A stretch of DNA of 64,000 bases from an uncultured Butyrivibrio sp. (GTDB lineage: Bacteria; Bacillota; Clostridia; Lachnospirales; Lachnospiraceae), in contig NZ_CAMVPU010000002.1 of the NCBI RefSeq assembly GCF_947169445.1, forward strand, positions 62,001 to 126,000, read 5' to 3'. The notes under the pieces are model-generated. The model searched no databases. It had not been told where the DNA came from and saw nothing but the letters and a program-made list of their open reading frames with translations. The position numbers and the translations under genes are program-made. Below are positions 52,428 to 61,746 of this stretch, piece by piece (within the stretch, counting starts at the first letter, position 1; the number at the start of each line of letters is the position of its first letter).

Positions 52428-52976
52428 ATGAATTACGGACAAGTATATTACAACGATGTTGCAAATGGTGTAGGCTGCAGAACAGCTCTTTTTGTCAGCG
52501 GATGCACTCACCACTGCAAAGGCTGCTTTAATGAGATGACCTGGGATTTTAATTACGGTGAGCCATACACTAAGGCTGTAGAGGATGAGATAATTGAATC
52601 CCTTAAACCGGAGTACATTGCCGGACTAACAATCCTGGGCGGCGAGCCAATGGAAATAGTTAATCAAAAAGAAATCCGTCCGCTTCTTGAGAGAATTAAA
52701 AAGGAAGTTCCAAAGGCCACTATCTGGATCTATTCCGGATATTTGTGGGAGGAACTTACTGATCCGGACAACAAGCGCTGTCACGGAGAGGACACAGATG
52801 CAATTCTTTCCATGACGGACGTGCTGGTTGATGGCGAGTTTATGTTGGATAAAAAGAACCTGATGCTCAGATTCAGAGGCTCCGAAAATCAGAGAGTAAT
52901 TGATGTTAAAGAGACTTTGAAGACAGGAGAATTAGTTCTTTCAAAATACAACGATAAAGATACCTCACGTATGTAA
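52428..52976 (+). CDS. nrdG: Anaerobic ribonucleotide reductase activating protein
   Basis: A radical SAM enzyme that sets the glycyl radical on NrdD. The 182-residue protein has the cluster motif CTHHCKGCF (C-x3-C-x2-C), then GLTILGGEPMEI (SAM contact) and IWIYSGYLWEEL. Length is typical for the NrdG family. Confidence 0.96.
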   Translation: MNYGQVYYNDVANGVGCRTALFVSGCTHHCKGCFNEMTWDFNYGEPYTKAVEDEIIESLKPEYIAGLTILGGEPMEIVNQKEIRPLLERIKKEVPKATIWIYSGYLWEELTDPDNKRCHGEDTDAILSMTDVLVDGEFMLDKKNLMLRFRGSENQRVIDVKETLKTGELVLSKYNDKDTSRM

Positions 52977-53015
52977 AAAAGACGTTGTGGCGTGAGGCCG
53001 CATGAATCTAAGGTT

Positions 53016-53118
53016 TACGAAAACGTTTAACATGAGTGGCTGTTCATAATTTTCAATATTTGGTGCTGTGTAAGCACTTACAATGGATTTTCTTTTAAAC
53101 TATCATATTCATTGTAAG
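53016..53118 (+). promoter_or_regulatory. Operator-like elements before the sugar kinase
   Basis: GAAAACGTTTAAC near 53019 has the AACGTT centre typical of LacI/CcpA-type operators but misses consensus at the outer bases. CTTACAATG (53077-53085) and CATTGTAAG (53110-53118) form a perfect 9-bp dyad, 24 bases apart. Both point to carbohydrate control of the kinase gene. Confidence 0.4.
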
Positions 53119-53167
53119 CAATTGATGCGGAAAGTATTGATGGATATATTATGCTAGGAGGCCAGAT

Positions 53168-54190
53168 ATGGGAGACGAGAGATTTGATCTTTTAACCTTT
53201 GGAGAGATTATGCTTCGCCTTTCACCACCTAATTATGAGCGCATGACTCGTGGTGATGTGTTTGATAAGAGGGCGGGTGGCTCCGAGCTTAATGTAGCTT
53301 GTGGAGTAGCACTTTTAGGTCTGCGTACCGGTGTGATTTCCAGACTTCCTCAGAATGCTCTTGGAACATTTATCAAGAACAGGATCCGTTTTGAGGGCGT
53401 TTCAGATGATTATCTCATCTACGACGAGGAACCCCAGGCCAGACTTGGAATCTATTACTATGAAAATGGAGCTGCGCCACGTAAGCCTTCAATTGTTTAT
53501 GACAGAATGAATTCATCAATTACCAGAATCTCATTGGATGAGATTCCGGAGGATGTTTACACTTCAACCAGAATGTTCCACACAAGCGGAATAACACTTG
53601 CACTTAATAAGAACACCTGTGAAGTGACAACGGAGATGATAAAACGCTTCAAAAAGGGCGGAGCATTGGTTTCTTTTGACTGTAACTACCGTGCTAATTT
53701 GTGGAGCGAGGAAGATGCCAGGGTGGCTATAAAGAACATCTTGCCATATGTGGATATTCTTTTTGTATCTGAGGAGACATCCAGAAGGATGATGCAAAAA
53801 GAAGGTGATCTCGAGGATATCATGAAGAGCTATACCAGGGAGTATCCGGTTAAGATTGTCTGCACAACCCAGAGACAGGTTATCAGTCCCCGTAAGCACA
53901 ATTTTACTTCCACCATATATGATGCTCAGAACGATAAGTTTGTTACTGAGAAGCCATATACGGACATAGATGTAATTGACAGAATCGGTTCCGGAGATGC
54001 TTATGTATCAGGCGTCTTATACGGAATGCTTAAATATAATGATGTTGCCAAGGCTATTGCCTATGGAAATGCTACATCAAGTGTCAAGAATACAATTCCC
54101 GGAGATCTTCCGGCGAGTGATCTTAAAGAAATTGACAGTATTATTAGAAATCATCAGTCAGATGGCCCCACAAGTGAGCTTAATCGCTGA
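53168..54190 (+). CDS. PfkB-family sugar kinase, probable 2-keto-3-deoxygluconate kinase
   Basis: A 340-residue ribokinase-like enzyme. It has the N-terminal LTFGEIMLRLSPPNYERMT and GGSELNVACGVALLGL, and the C-terminal anion-hole motif DRIGSGDAYVSGVLYG with the catalytic Asp. The pattern GEIMLRLSPP is most like KDG kinases, which phosphorylate KDG from pectin or glucuronate breakdown. No aldolase gene is next to it, so the pathway must be completed elsewhere. GGAGG lies before the ATG. Confidence 0.82.
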   Translation: MGDERFDLLTFGEIMLRLSPPNYERMTRGDVFDKRAGGSELNVACGVALLGLRTGVISRLPQNALGTFIKNRIRFEGVSDDYLIYDEEPQARLGIYYYENGAAPRKPSIVYDRMNSSITRISLDEIPEDVYTSTRMFHTSGITLALNKNTCEVTTEMIKRFKKGGALVSFDCNYRANLWSEEDARVAIKNILPYVDILFVSEETSRRMMQKEGDLEDIMKSYTREYPVKIVCTTQRQVISPRKHNFTSTIYDAQNDKFVTEKPYTDIDVIDRIGSGDAYVSGVLYGMLKYNDVAKAIAYGNATSSVKNTIPGDLPASDLKEIDSIIRNHQSDGPTSELNR

Positions 54191-54295
54191 TGCCAACAAC
54201 GCCGAATTACGTTCGCCATAACGTATTTCCTTTATAAAAAACCTCTAATGCGCAGGGATAATCCTGCGGAAAAAGACTGGAGCCCCCAGTCTTTT

Positions 54296-55993
54296 TTACT
54301 GTTCAGCGCCGGAAAAATTGGTCAGGTGGCTATAATACTGCCTTTTATAAGCATACATACGCTGATCGGCTAGCATAAGAACAGAGTGCGTATCCCGCTC
54401 TGTTGTTTCTGAGCGGAAAGCGTAGCCATAGGAAACACTGTGGTTGGCTTCCGGATCTTCTTCGTCAAGCTTAAGCAGCTTGGTGTCTAAAGTCATGAGC
54501 ATCTCATCTAAAAGCTCTTTTTTTATGGATGGGAAAATAACTATAAATTCGTCGCCGCCAATCCTAAAATAATCACCGGTTTTATCAAATACATCGGTGA
54601 GACATTCTGCAAAGGATTTAAGGAGCCTGTCTCCTGCAGGATGCCCTGAATTATCATTTACCTCTTTCAGTCCGTTAAGATCAAGACTCAGGATGCAAAA
54701 ATCGTGATTGCCTGAATCGAATTCAGCCATTTTTTTATCAAAGCTGACTCTGTTTGGTATGTTAGTAAGGTTGTCCAGGTAAGCAATCTGAGCAAGGGAA
54801 ACATATTCTTTTCTCTGGGCAAAAGACCTTGTCATGAAAATAAAGTGATTAAGGAGCTGTGTTATAGCAAAGAATATTCCACCGGATGGAACCAGGAAAT
54901 ACAGAAAAATGTTTTGCCTGTAATCTATGTATTTCATGATTATTTCATTAAGCGCATAGAAAGAAAGCGTGAATACAAGAACAGTCTCGCCTAGCATGAG
55001 AATCAGAGTGGAGGAACTTTGCTTTCTATACCGGATATCCATGACGTCATATAGTACCAGCATCACAGTACCAATAAAAGCTGTGAAGAAAAATGGCTTT
55101 TGGAAATGGTTGATGTGGATCACATTAAAAAAATGAAGCAAAACGAAGAGAATGGTAAAGCCAAGGCAGCTGCATCCTAAAAGCAGAACCACACTGTTGT
55201 TGCCTCTTTTATGAAGGCTGTATATCAGCAGATACATTACAGGAACTATCAGATACATGGCTGAGTAGCCCCAAAATGTGGATATAGGGCTGGCTACGCT
55301 GAAATCATCTGCATCAAATGCTGTAACAGTCCATATTCCGACTACGATACTCAGAATTGAGCAGATTACCTGCGAGGAAACTCCGGATGTTTTTATGTAA
55401 AAAAGGAAAGATATAAGTAGAAAAACTACTCCGAAGATGATCATAAAAATGCCGGCAAAGCTTGGGAACAGGACGCTGTGAATAACATCTCTGAACAGAT
55501 CATCAAAATTTCCAAGTTTTGGTGTCAGGATGTCAGCACGGGTATCATTTTCTGTGACAAAAAGCTTAATGCTGAGTTTTTTACCAAGATAATCCTCAGG
55601 CAACTGAACAAAATTGTAGCCCATACCTATGAAGGAGTTGTCGGTCAGGGCGTTCAGATAGTGCTGATCTATGAGGACATTGTCCAAATAAACCTCGTAG
55701 GCACAGAACTGGGTCTTGAACATCAGATATGGAAATGGAACAGGCTCCATTGAAAGGGGTTCTGACAAATTTAGCGTAATGGTATCGCCTTTAGAAAAAG
55801 TAGAGCCTACTTCCAGACTAAGCCGCTCCAAATTGGTGTTTAGATACTGTTCATTTCTAAAAACTACGTTCCAACCCTTGTTAAGACTAATGATGTTGTG
55901 TTCAGGAGTGAACCTGAAAAGAAAATGAAGACATCCAAAGGTTATTAGAAGGAGGAGCGAAGCAAAGCTGATAAAACTAATGGCCTTACGCAT
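54296..55993 (-). CDS. 7TM GGDEF diguanylate cyclase (paralogue 1)
   Basis: A 565-residue membrane protein. After TM1 comes an extracellular region (about 30-175) with the pattern FVQLPEDYLGKKLSIKLFVT, shaped like a jelly-roll sensor. Several TM segments (180-385) follow, and then GGDEF (about 400-555) with the intact site RIGGDEFIVIF. No RxxD inhibitory site is present five residues before. It overlaps its neighbour by 8 bases and is clearly related to it in layout and sequence, so this is a tandem duplication. Confidence 0.88.
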   Translation of the reverse strand: MRKAISFISFASLLLLITFGCLHFLFRFTPEHNIISLNKGWNVVFRNEQYLNTNLERLSLEVGSTFSKGDTITLNLSEPLSMEPVPFPYLMFKTQFCAYEVYLDNVLIDQHYLNALTDNSFIGMGYNFVQLPEDYLGKKLSIKLFVTENDTRADILTPKLGNFDDLFRDVIHSVLFPSFAGIFMIIFGVVFLLISFLFYIKTSGVSSQVICSILSIVVGIWTVTAFDADDFSVASPISTFWGYSAMYLIVPVMYLLIYSLHKRGNNSVVLLLGCSCLGFTILFVLLHFFNVIHINHFQKPFFFTAFIGTVMLVLYDVMDIRYRKQSSSTLILMLGETVLVFTLSFYALNEIIMKYIDYRQNIFLYFLVPSGGIFFAITQLLNHFIFMTRSFAQRKEYVSLAQIAYLDNLTNIPNRVSFDKKMAEFDSGNHDFCILSLDLNGLKEVNDNSGHPAGDRLLKSFAECLTDVFDKTGDYFRIGGDEFIVIFPSIKKELLDEMLMTLDTKLLKLDEEDPEANHSVSYGYAFRSETTERDTHSVLMLADQRMYAYKRQYYSHLTNFSGAEQ

Positions 55994-57710
55994 TATTTAA
56001 CACCTCCTTTTCGTCACGAAGGTGATGTTCACGCTTCATTTCATACATTCTGTTATCTGCAAGCATGTATACCTCATTAGCCTGACCGTTAGGAACCTCA
56101 TGGCTGTAGGCATATCCATAGGAAACACTGTATTTGAACATCTGCTCCTTGTGGTTCCATTCGTTTATCATGGAATAAAGTTCATGAATTCTTTTGGTCA
56201 GATTGACAGTTCTGTCCTCCATCAGGATGACTATGAATTCATCGCCGCCCATACGGCCAATCAGATTCGCATCCCAAAAGCAATCCGTCAGAATAGTAGA
56301 AAATCCGGTCAGTAGACGGTCACCTTCGTGATGGCCAAGATTGTCGTTAACATATTTGAGCCTGTTAAGGTCGAGGCTTATGATGGCATAGTTTCCGTGT
56401 TCCTCAGAAATTGCATTCATCAGCTGTTCGCAGCGGGCTCTGTTTGAAAGGCCTGTAAGGGCATCTGTGAAGGCGAGATCCATGATTTGACTTTGCATGG
56501 AGGCTATATTTCTGCTGAAAATATTGTAGAAAAGATAGCTCACAAGAAGGCATACCACAAAAATAAGAGCGCCGATAGTAAAGCCTACAAGTGAAGCATG
56601 AGCTTCGCCGCTTCCGTGACCGAATTTCTTAAAGTTATAGCGGACAATGTCCACAAGAGAAAGGGCCATGAATATGACAAGGCCCATGATAAATATGTTT
56701 TCGGCAGAATAGGCCTGAAGAGAAATATCTTTTTTGTGCTTTTGATAATCCAATAAGAGAATAATAAATGTAATGATAAACTCGATTATTGCCGCTATAT
56801 GGAGCACAATCGTAAAGTCGGAAAACCGCGCCAGATGTGCAAAATGAACTACAATGGAGGAGAGAAACAGGAATAAATCAATGATAAACATACCAAGGAA
56901 AATCTTTTTTTCTTTTCCTGAGTAAACAGACATTAGATACCCGGTGATAACAGTAGGGATGTTGTATAAAGAAACATACTCCAAAAGTGTATTTAAGAGG
57001 CTGTCATTAACCAGCATGTCAAATACACCGTAGAATGCCATTACACATATGGCCAGCATCAGTGAAATAAGTCCGCTGAACAGAATCCGAAGGTCCTTAT
57101 TGTGGTAAAAGAAAAGATAAGGAGAAAGGATTACCAGCACGATGCCAAGAGTGAAGAGGAAAAAGCCAATAAGAATTGCGATACCGGATTGATGGATTCG
57201 CAGGGTCAAAATGTCAGCTCTGTTTCCGATATAAATGTCAGCAAGACCTGAAAAAGACGCACGTCTTCCGCCGATAAGGTTTATGCGCAGAGTTTTCCCA
57301 ATATAATCATTTCCAAGAGAAATATAATGAATCCTTTTGGGAATACTGTTCTGATTATCGTAGTAATCCTGACCAAATGAGTAGATAAGTTTATCGTCCA
57401 GATATACATAAACAATTGCGTGGATAGTGTAAAAAGAAATACATGGATTATCAAAGCCCAGATAATCCAAAGACTTAGAAAGAGACACAATATCTTTGTC
57501 GTTAACAAGGCCTATGTCAGCGTCAGAAATGTCATCGCATTCTGAAATGGAACCTTTATTATTGAGGGTCCAGTTGCTATTGTATAATAAAACAGAATTT
57601 GTACCAACATGCATCTGATCATGAGCGATAATTACGGCAAACATGATGATAACTGCGATTATAAGCGCAAAAAATATAACAATGGGTTTTACTAATCGTT
57701 GATATTTCAT
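55986..57710 (-). CDS. 7TM GGDEF diguanylate cyclase (paralogue 2)
   Basis: A 574-residue protein of the same layout: TM1, extracellular domain (35-175, with YISLGNDYIGKTLRINLIGG), seven or eight TM segments (180-400) and GGDEF with RMGGDEFIVIL. It lacks the RxxD site too. It is the first gene of the pair; its stop lies 8 bases inside the start of paralogue 1. The extracellular part has diverged most, so the two probably sense different signals. Confidence 0.88.
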   Translation of the reverse strand: MKYQRLVKPIVIFFALIIAVIIMFAVIIAHDQMHVGTNSVLLYNSNWTLNNKGSISECDDISDADIGLVNDKDIVSLSKSLDYLGFDNPCISFYTIHAIVYVYLDDKLIYSFGQDYYDNQNSIPKRIHYISLGNDYIGKTLRINLIGGRRASFSGLADIYIGNRADILTLRIHQSGIAILIGFFLFTLGIVLVILSPYLFFYHNKDLRILFSGLISLMLAICVMAFYGVFDMLVNDSLLNTLLEYVSLYNIPTVITGYLMSVYSGKEKKIFLGMFIIDLFLFLSSIVVHFAHLARFSDFTIVLHIAAIIEFIITFIILLLDYQKHKKDISLQAYSAENIFIMGLVIFMALSLVDIVRYNFKKFGHGSGEAHASLVGFTIGALIFVVCLLVSYLFYNIFSRNIASMQSQIMDLAFTDALTGLSNRARCEQLMNAISEEHGNYAIISLDLNRLKYVNDNLGHHEGDRLLTGFSTILTDCFWDANLIGRMGGDEFIVILMEDRTVNLTKRIHELYSMINEWNHKEQMFKYSVSYGYAYSHEVPNGQANEVYMLADNRMYEMKREHHLRDEKEVLNNA

Positions 57711-57726
57711 ATTAAAATCCTCACTA

Positions 57727-57755
57727 TTACATATATCAAGTATACTTCTTATAAT
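57727..57755 (+). promoter_or_regulatory. Promoter of cca
   Basis: TTACAT (57727-57732) and TATAAT (57750-57755) with a 17-bp spacer. The transcript would begin at a hairpin AAAGCCCA/TGGGCTTT (57760-57794). Confidence 0.55.
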
Positions 57756-57810
57756 ATAAAAAGCCCAGCATATTATTCACAATTTATGGGCTTTGGGCTA
57801 TTATTGAGAT

Positions 57811-59166
57811 ATGAAGATAAAATTACCAGATAATGCGAAAAAAATATTAGATACAATTCATGCTGCAGGCTTTGAGGGCTATGTTGTTGGAGGCTGCGTC
57901 AGAGATGCAGTTCTTGGAAGGACTCCGGGAGACTGGGATATTACAACAAATGCACTTCCCCAGGATATAAAAAAGCTTTTTAGAAGGACCATAGATACAG
58001 GAATAGAGCATGGTACAGTTACCGTCATGATGGGAAAAGAGGGCTACGAAGTAACCACCTATCGAATCGACGGAAAATATGAGGACAACAGGCACCCCAG
58101 CGAAGTGACTTTTACCAAGAGCCTCACTGAAGATATGAAGCGCAGGGATTTCACGATAAATGCCATGGCCTATAATGAAGAAGAGGGCCTGATAGACAGA
58201 TTTGGCGGTATCGATGATATTAATGCAGGAATAATAAGATGCGTTGGCAATCCGATAGAGAGATTTTCCGAGGATGCACTTAGGATTATGCGTGCAATCC
58301 GCTTTTCAGCGCAGCTTGGTTATGAAATCGAGGAAGAGACAAAAAAGGCTATAATAGAGCTTGCGCCTACACTTGAAAAAATAAGTGCTGAAAGAATACA
58401 GGTGGAGCTTGTTAAGCTATTAATATCCGATCATCCTGATAAAATGCGTGATGCCTATGAACTTGGTATTACGAAAGTTTTTTTACCTGAGTTTGATGCC
58501 TGCATGAAGACTGAGCAGAATAACATTCATCACTGCTACAATGTGGGCGAGCATATTATCCGGTCTATGTTAAACATCAGGCCGGACAAGGTTTTAAGGC
58601 TTACTATGCTGATGCATGACATGGGAAAACCTGTTACAATGACTATAGATGATGAAGGAAAGTACCATTTTTACGGCCATGACATAAAAGGCGTGGATAT
58701 AGCCAAGAATATTTTCAGACGACTGAAGTTTGATAGAAATACCATGGACAGGGTATGTAACCTCATCAAATATCATGATGTCAGGTTCCCTGCAACGGCC
58801 AGAAATGTCCGAAGGGCTATGAACAGGGTTGGAGCATCGGAATTTCCTTATCTTATTGAGGTGAGAGTTGCGGATACTCTTGCTCAAAGCGAGTATAAGA
58901 GACAGGAGAAACTGGATCTTGTCAGGGAAACCAGAGAAATATACGAAGAGATAGTTAGGAACAATGAGTGTGTAACGCTAAAAGACCTTGCTGTAAATGG
59001 CAAGGACCTCATAGAGAGGGGAATTACTCCAGGAAAAGAGATAGGAGAAGTATTAAATGCGATGCTTTCGGATGTAATTGATAATCCGGAGCACAATAAA
59101 AAAGAGTATTTGCTAGAGCCGGAGCGCCTAAGTATGTATGTCAATGGAACTGGCAGAGGGGTCTAA
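57811..59166 (+). CDS. cca: CCA tRNA nucleotidyltransferase
   Basis: Adds or repairs the CCA end of tRNAs. The 451-residue class II enzyme has GYVVGGCVRDAVLG and GDWDITTNA (metal-binding DxD), the RRDFTINAMAY motif, and an HD domain with HHCYNVGEHI and MLMHDMGKP. This matters since the tRNA-Arg here does not encode CCA. It is followed 3 bp later by the PEGA gene. Confidence 0.95.
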   Translation: MKIKLPDNAKKILDTIHAAGFEGYVVGGCVRDAVLGRTPGDWDITTNALPQDIKKLFRRTIDTGIEHGTVTVMMGKEGYEVTTYRIDGKYEDNRHPSEVTFTKSLTEDMKRRDFTINAMAYNEEEGLIDRFGGIDDINAGIIRCVGNPIERFSEDALRIMRAIRFSAQLGYEIEEETKKAIIELAPTLEKISAERIQVELVKLLISDHPDKMRDAYELGITKVFLPEFDACMKTEQNNIHHCYNVGEHIIRSMLNIRPDKVLRLTMLMHDMGKPVTMTIDDEGKYHFYGHDIKGVDIAKNIFRRLKFDRNTMDRVCNLIKYHDVRFPATARNVRRAMNRVGASEFPYLIEVRVADTLAQSEYKRQEKLDLVRETREIYEEIVRNNECVTLKDLAVNGKDLIERGITPGKEIGEVLNAMLSDVIDNPEHNKKEYLLEPERLSMYVNGTGRGV

Positions 59167-59169
59167 ATT

Positions 59170-61020
59170 GTGAAAAAAACAAGTAAATTTTTGAAGGCTG
59201 TGCTTGCGATTTGTATTGCGGGGGCTACAATCTTTACACTATCTGATGGTGTTGCAGCTAAGACAGATGTCACAGAGAAAATCAATATCTCTCTGGTGGG
59301 GAAATATGATTCTGCGGATACTGCGGCTATCAGAGCGGTAGACACAGATAATAAGACGATCAGATTCAGAAATCATGCAACAGGTAAAACCTATACGCTT
59401 AATTATGACAATACCAGCATGATGTACGATTCCTATGGAAATGCGCTTTCTCCAAGGCTTCTTGAGGAAGGCGAAATTGTTAATGTTACTTTTTTAAAGA
59501 GCTCCAAGCATATCACGACACTTAAGGTATCTGATGAAGCCTGGGTAATCGACAACACAAGGGATCATGATCTTGTCAGGGAAGATGGAACAGCAAGGAT
59601 AAGGGGAGATGTTTACAAAATTGATCCAAGGACGCTTATCATGGCTGATGAGAAGCTTGCATTGTCAGAAGATATTCTTTCTACTGATAAGATTTCCGTA
59701 AGCGGAATAGGTAAGGATATATACAGTATTGTAGTTCAGAGCGGCCATGGCTATGTGAGCCTATCTTCTGACGTTGTGGAGGATCATAGTCTGGTAGGAG
59801 CATGGCTTGAGCTTGATAACGAAGTAATCTATAAGATTTCCCCTAATATGCTCCTTAGTGCGCCTGAAGGGGATTACACCCTGCAGATTCTGGGAAATGG
59901 TGCCAACTATCAGTCTGAGGTCAACATTAGCAGGAATCAGGAGACAGTAGTAGATACCAGTAAAGTTAACATTACAAAGCCCAAGGAAGGACTTGTGACC
60001 TTTGAGATAACTCCGGATACCGCTGAGGTTTTTGTGGACGGCAGCAGGATGCTTACAAATGTGCCTCAGACAATCCAGTATGGATATCATAATCTGAAGA
60101 TCATGGCTGATGGCTATGTGACGCAGAGCAAGTTTTTGAAGGTGGGAACACCGAAATCTGTTGTGAGCATTGAACTGGAAAAAGATGCAGATGCTTCATC
60201 TGACAGCTCCAGCAGCGAGTCTTCGGCGGCAGCTTCCGTGGCAACTACTCAGCCGCAGACAGATAACAGTTCCAAAGAGGCCACCAAAGAGCCTGTTCAG
60301 ATCAGCTCAAATAGTGCTACTACTGCATCGACGCAGCAGACTGTAAGCTCAAATTCATCTGAAGAAAAGCCAAAGAGCAGGGTGATAGAGGGCTGTAAGA
60401 TATATATTGATGAGCCAAATGGTGCAGAACTGTATTTTGATGGCAATTATATAGGACTGATCCCGACTAACGTTGCCAAGGTATCCGGCAATCATGAAGT
60501 GATAATTAAGAAAGATGGATATGAGACCAAGAGTTACAGAATCCATATTGATTCTGAGTCCACTGATCTGAAATACGAATTCCCACCTCTTGTTAAGGTT
60601 AAGAAAGAGGAATCTTCGGATTCGTCCAGCAGTGCGTCCACATCAAAACCGGATTCATCCACGGATGCTTCGTCGGATGCTTCCTCTGAGGCATCGTCAG
60701 ACTCGTCATCGGATGCATCTTCAGATGCTTCATCAGAAGCTTCCTCAGATTCATCATCGAAGGATTCAACCGATGCGTCAGATGAAAGCGCATCAAAAGC
60801 TTCTTCTAATGGGCCTGAAAAAGAGTCATCAAAGGAGTCGTCGGGTAATGCGGAGAGTACCGAGAGCACTCCTTCCAAGGAATCCTCGCAGGATTCTACG
60901 GCGAACACATCAGAAGCACCTACAGAAGCACCTACAGAAGCTTCGACTTCGCAAAATGAAGGGAATGAAAATACACAAAGTGATGCCGCAAGCACTGCTT
61001 CGGCATCTTCGGGAGAATAA
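59170..61020 (+). CDS. Secreted PEGA-domain protein with Ser/Asp-rich tail
   Basis: A 616-residue protein starting at GTG, with signal peptide (FLKAVLAICIAGATIFTLSDG, cut near VAA). Residues 35-255 form a beta-rich part of unknown type. Two PEGA domains follow: about 265-325 (VTFEITPDTAEVFVDGSRM) and about 400-465 (KIYIDEPNGAELYFDGNYIG), joined by a Ser/Thr/Gln linker. The tail (about 470-616) is nearly only Ser, Asp, Ala, Glu, Thr and Lys and holds a tandem repeat. There is no LPxTG or C-terminal TM, so it may be free or wall-associated by charge. Function unknown. Confidence 0.85.
   Translation: MKKTSKFLKAVLAICIAGATIFTLSDGVAAKTDVTEKINISLVGKYDSADTAAIRAVDTDNKTIRFRNHATGKTYTLNYDNTSMMYDSYGNALSPRLLEEGEIVNVTFLKSSKHITTLKVSDEAWVIDNTRDHDLVREDGTARIRGDVYKIDPRTLIMADEKLALSEDILSTDKISVSGIGKDIYSIVVQSGHGYVSLSSDVVEDHSLVGAWLELDNEVIYKISPNMLLSAPEGDYTLQILGNGANYQSEVNISRNQETVVDTSKVNITKPKEGLVTFEITPDTAEVFVDGSRMLTNVPQTIQYGYHNLKIMADGYVTQSKFLKVGTPKSVVSIELEKDADASSDSSSSESSAAASVATTQPQTDNSSKEATKEPVQISSNSATTASTQQTVSSNSSEEKPKSRVIEGCKIYIDEPNGAELYFDGNYIGLIPTNVAKVSGNHEVIIKKDGYETKSYRIHIDSESTDLKYEFPPLVKVKKEESSDSSSSASTSKPDSSTDASSDASSEASSDSSSDASSDASSEASSDSSSKDSTDASDESASKASSNGPEKESSKESSGNAESTESTPSKESSQDSTANTSEAPTEAPTEASTSQNEGNENTQSDAASTASASSGE
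60664..60759 (+). repeat. Two tandem 48-bp units coding DASSDASSEASSDSSS
   Basis: Two back-to-back units (60664-60711 and 60712-60759) code the same 16 residues with many synonymous differences, so the protein repeat is kept while the DNA has drifted. Confidence 0.8.
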
Positions 61021-61022
61021 TA

Positions 61023-61262
61023 ATGAGATTAGACAAGTATTTAAAAGTAACAAGACTGATAAAAAGGCGCACCGTTGCTAATGAAGCCTGCGATGCCGGC
61101 AGAGTAACCATCAATGGCCGCCCTGCAAAGGCATCTGCTGAAGTTAAAGTTGGGGATAAGATTACAATTGGCTTTGGTAATAAAGATGTAAGCGTTGAAG
61201 TTCTTGATGTACAGGAGACCATCCACAAGGAAGATGTTTCCCAGCTGTATAAATATATCTAA
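61023..61262 (+). CDS. rqcP: S4-domain ribosome quality control protein RqcP (YabO)
   Basis: A 79-residue S4 protein (MRLDKYLKVTRLIKRRTVAN, then GRVTINGRPAKASAEVKVGD). RqcP works with RqcH to add alanine tails to stalled nascent chains on 50S subunits. In Bacillus it is beside divIC, as it is here. It starts 2 bp after the PEGA gene stop. Confidence 0.92.
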   Translation: MRLDKYLKVTRLIKRRTVANEACDAGRVTINGRPAKASAEVKVGDKITIGFGNKDVSVEVLDVQETIHKEDVSQLYKYI

Positions 61263-61279
61263 TATGGGCAATGCTCTAA

Positions 61280-61309
61280 TTGACACTGATTAATTACGTG
61301 TATTATTAT
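61280..61309 (+). promoter_or_regulatory. Promoter of divIC
   Basis: TTGACA (61280-61285) and TATTAT (61304-61309) with an 18-bp spacer. A perfect -35 suggests a strong promoter for divIC-tilS-hpt-ftsH. Confidence 0.7.
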
Positions 61310-61352
61310 AGTTTTAAGGTATTGTTATATTTTCTTTTAATGAGGGGTTGAA

Positions 61353-61664
61353 ATGGCAAACAGAGCACGCTATAAGAGGCGTCGTTTCCAGAACACAGCA
61401 GGTGTTGTATGGGCTAGTATTGTTGTGCTTATTTTGGTCTTGGTTGTTTCCATAAAGAGCGTTGGCCTTATGAAGAAAGCTAATGAGTATCAGGTTAAGG
61501 AAGCGACACTGCAGAGCCAGATTGAGGTTGAACAGTTACGTAGTCAGGAAATAGCTGAGTTCGAAAAATATACACAGACGCGTAAATATATAGAAGATAC
61601 AGCAAGGGATAAACTTGGTCTTGTTTATCCGGGAGAGATAATTTTTAAGAACGAGAACAATTAG
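61353..61664 (+). CDS. divIC: Septum formation initiator DivIC/FtsB
   Basis: A 103-residue division protein: basic cytoplasmic start (ANRARYKRRRFQ), one TM segment (VVWASIVVLILVLVVSI), a coiled coil (about 45-80) and the conserved end IEDTARDKLGLVYPGEIIFK. It forms a complex with FtsL and DivIB at the septum. The genes rqcP, divIC, tilS, hpt, ftsH stand in the typical Firmicute order. Confidence 0.93.
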   Translation: MANRARYKRRRFQNTAGVVWASIVVLILVLVVSIKSVGLMKKANEYQVKEATLQSQIEVEQLRSQEIAEFEKYTQTRKYIEDTARDKLGLVYPGEIIFKNENN

Positions 61665-61746
61665 AGTGAAGGCGCAGGCATTTTTACGGGGAGTCGTATT
61701 TGTCTGCGCTCTTATTATTTCAATTATTACAATTATTTTAGAGCCA

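Noticed and set aside
60664..60759. CRISPR-like tandem repeat
   Set aside because: The repeats are in frame within a coding sequence, have no spacers and vary synonymously.
60534..60995. Large antisense ORF with Ser/Asp-rich product
   Set aside because: It is a mirror of the low-complexity Ser/Asp codons of the PEGA protein tail; no start site or neighbour supports it.
61666..61746. Hydrophobic N-terminal extension of TilS
   Set aside because: Would put a membrane segment on a soluble cytoplasmic enzyme; the ATG at 61747 gives the normal length before the PP-loop.
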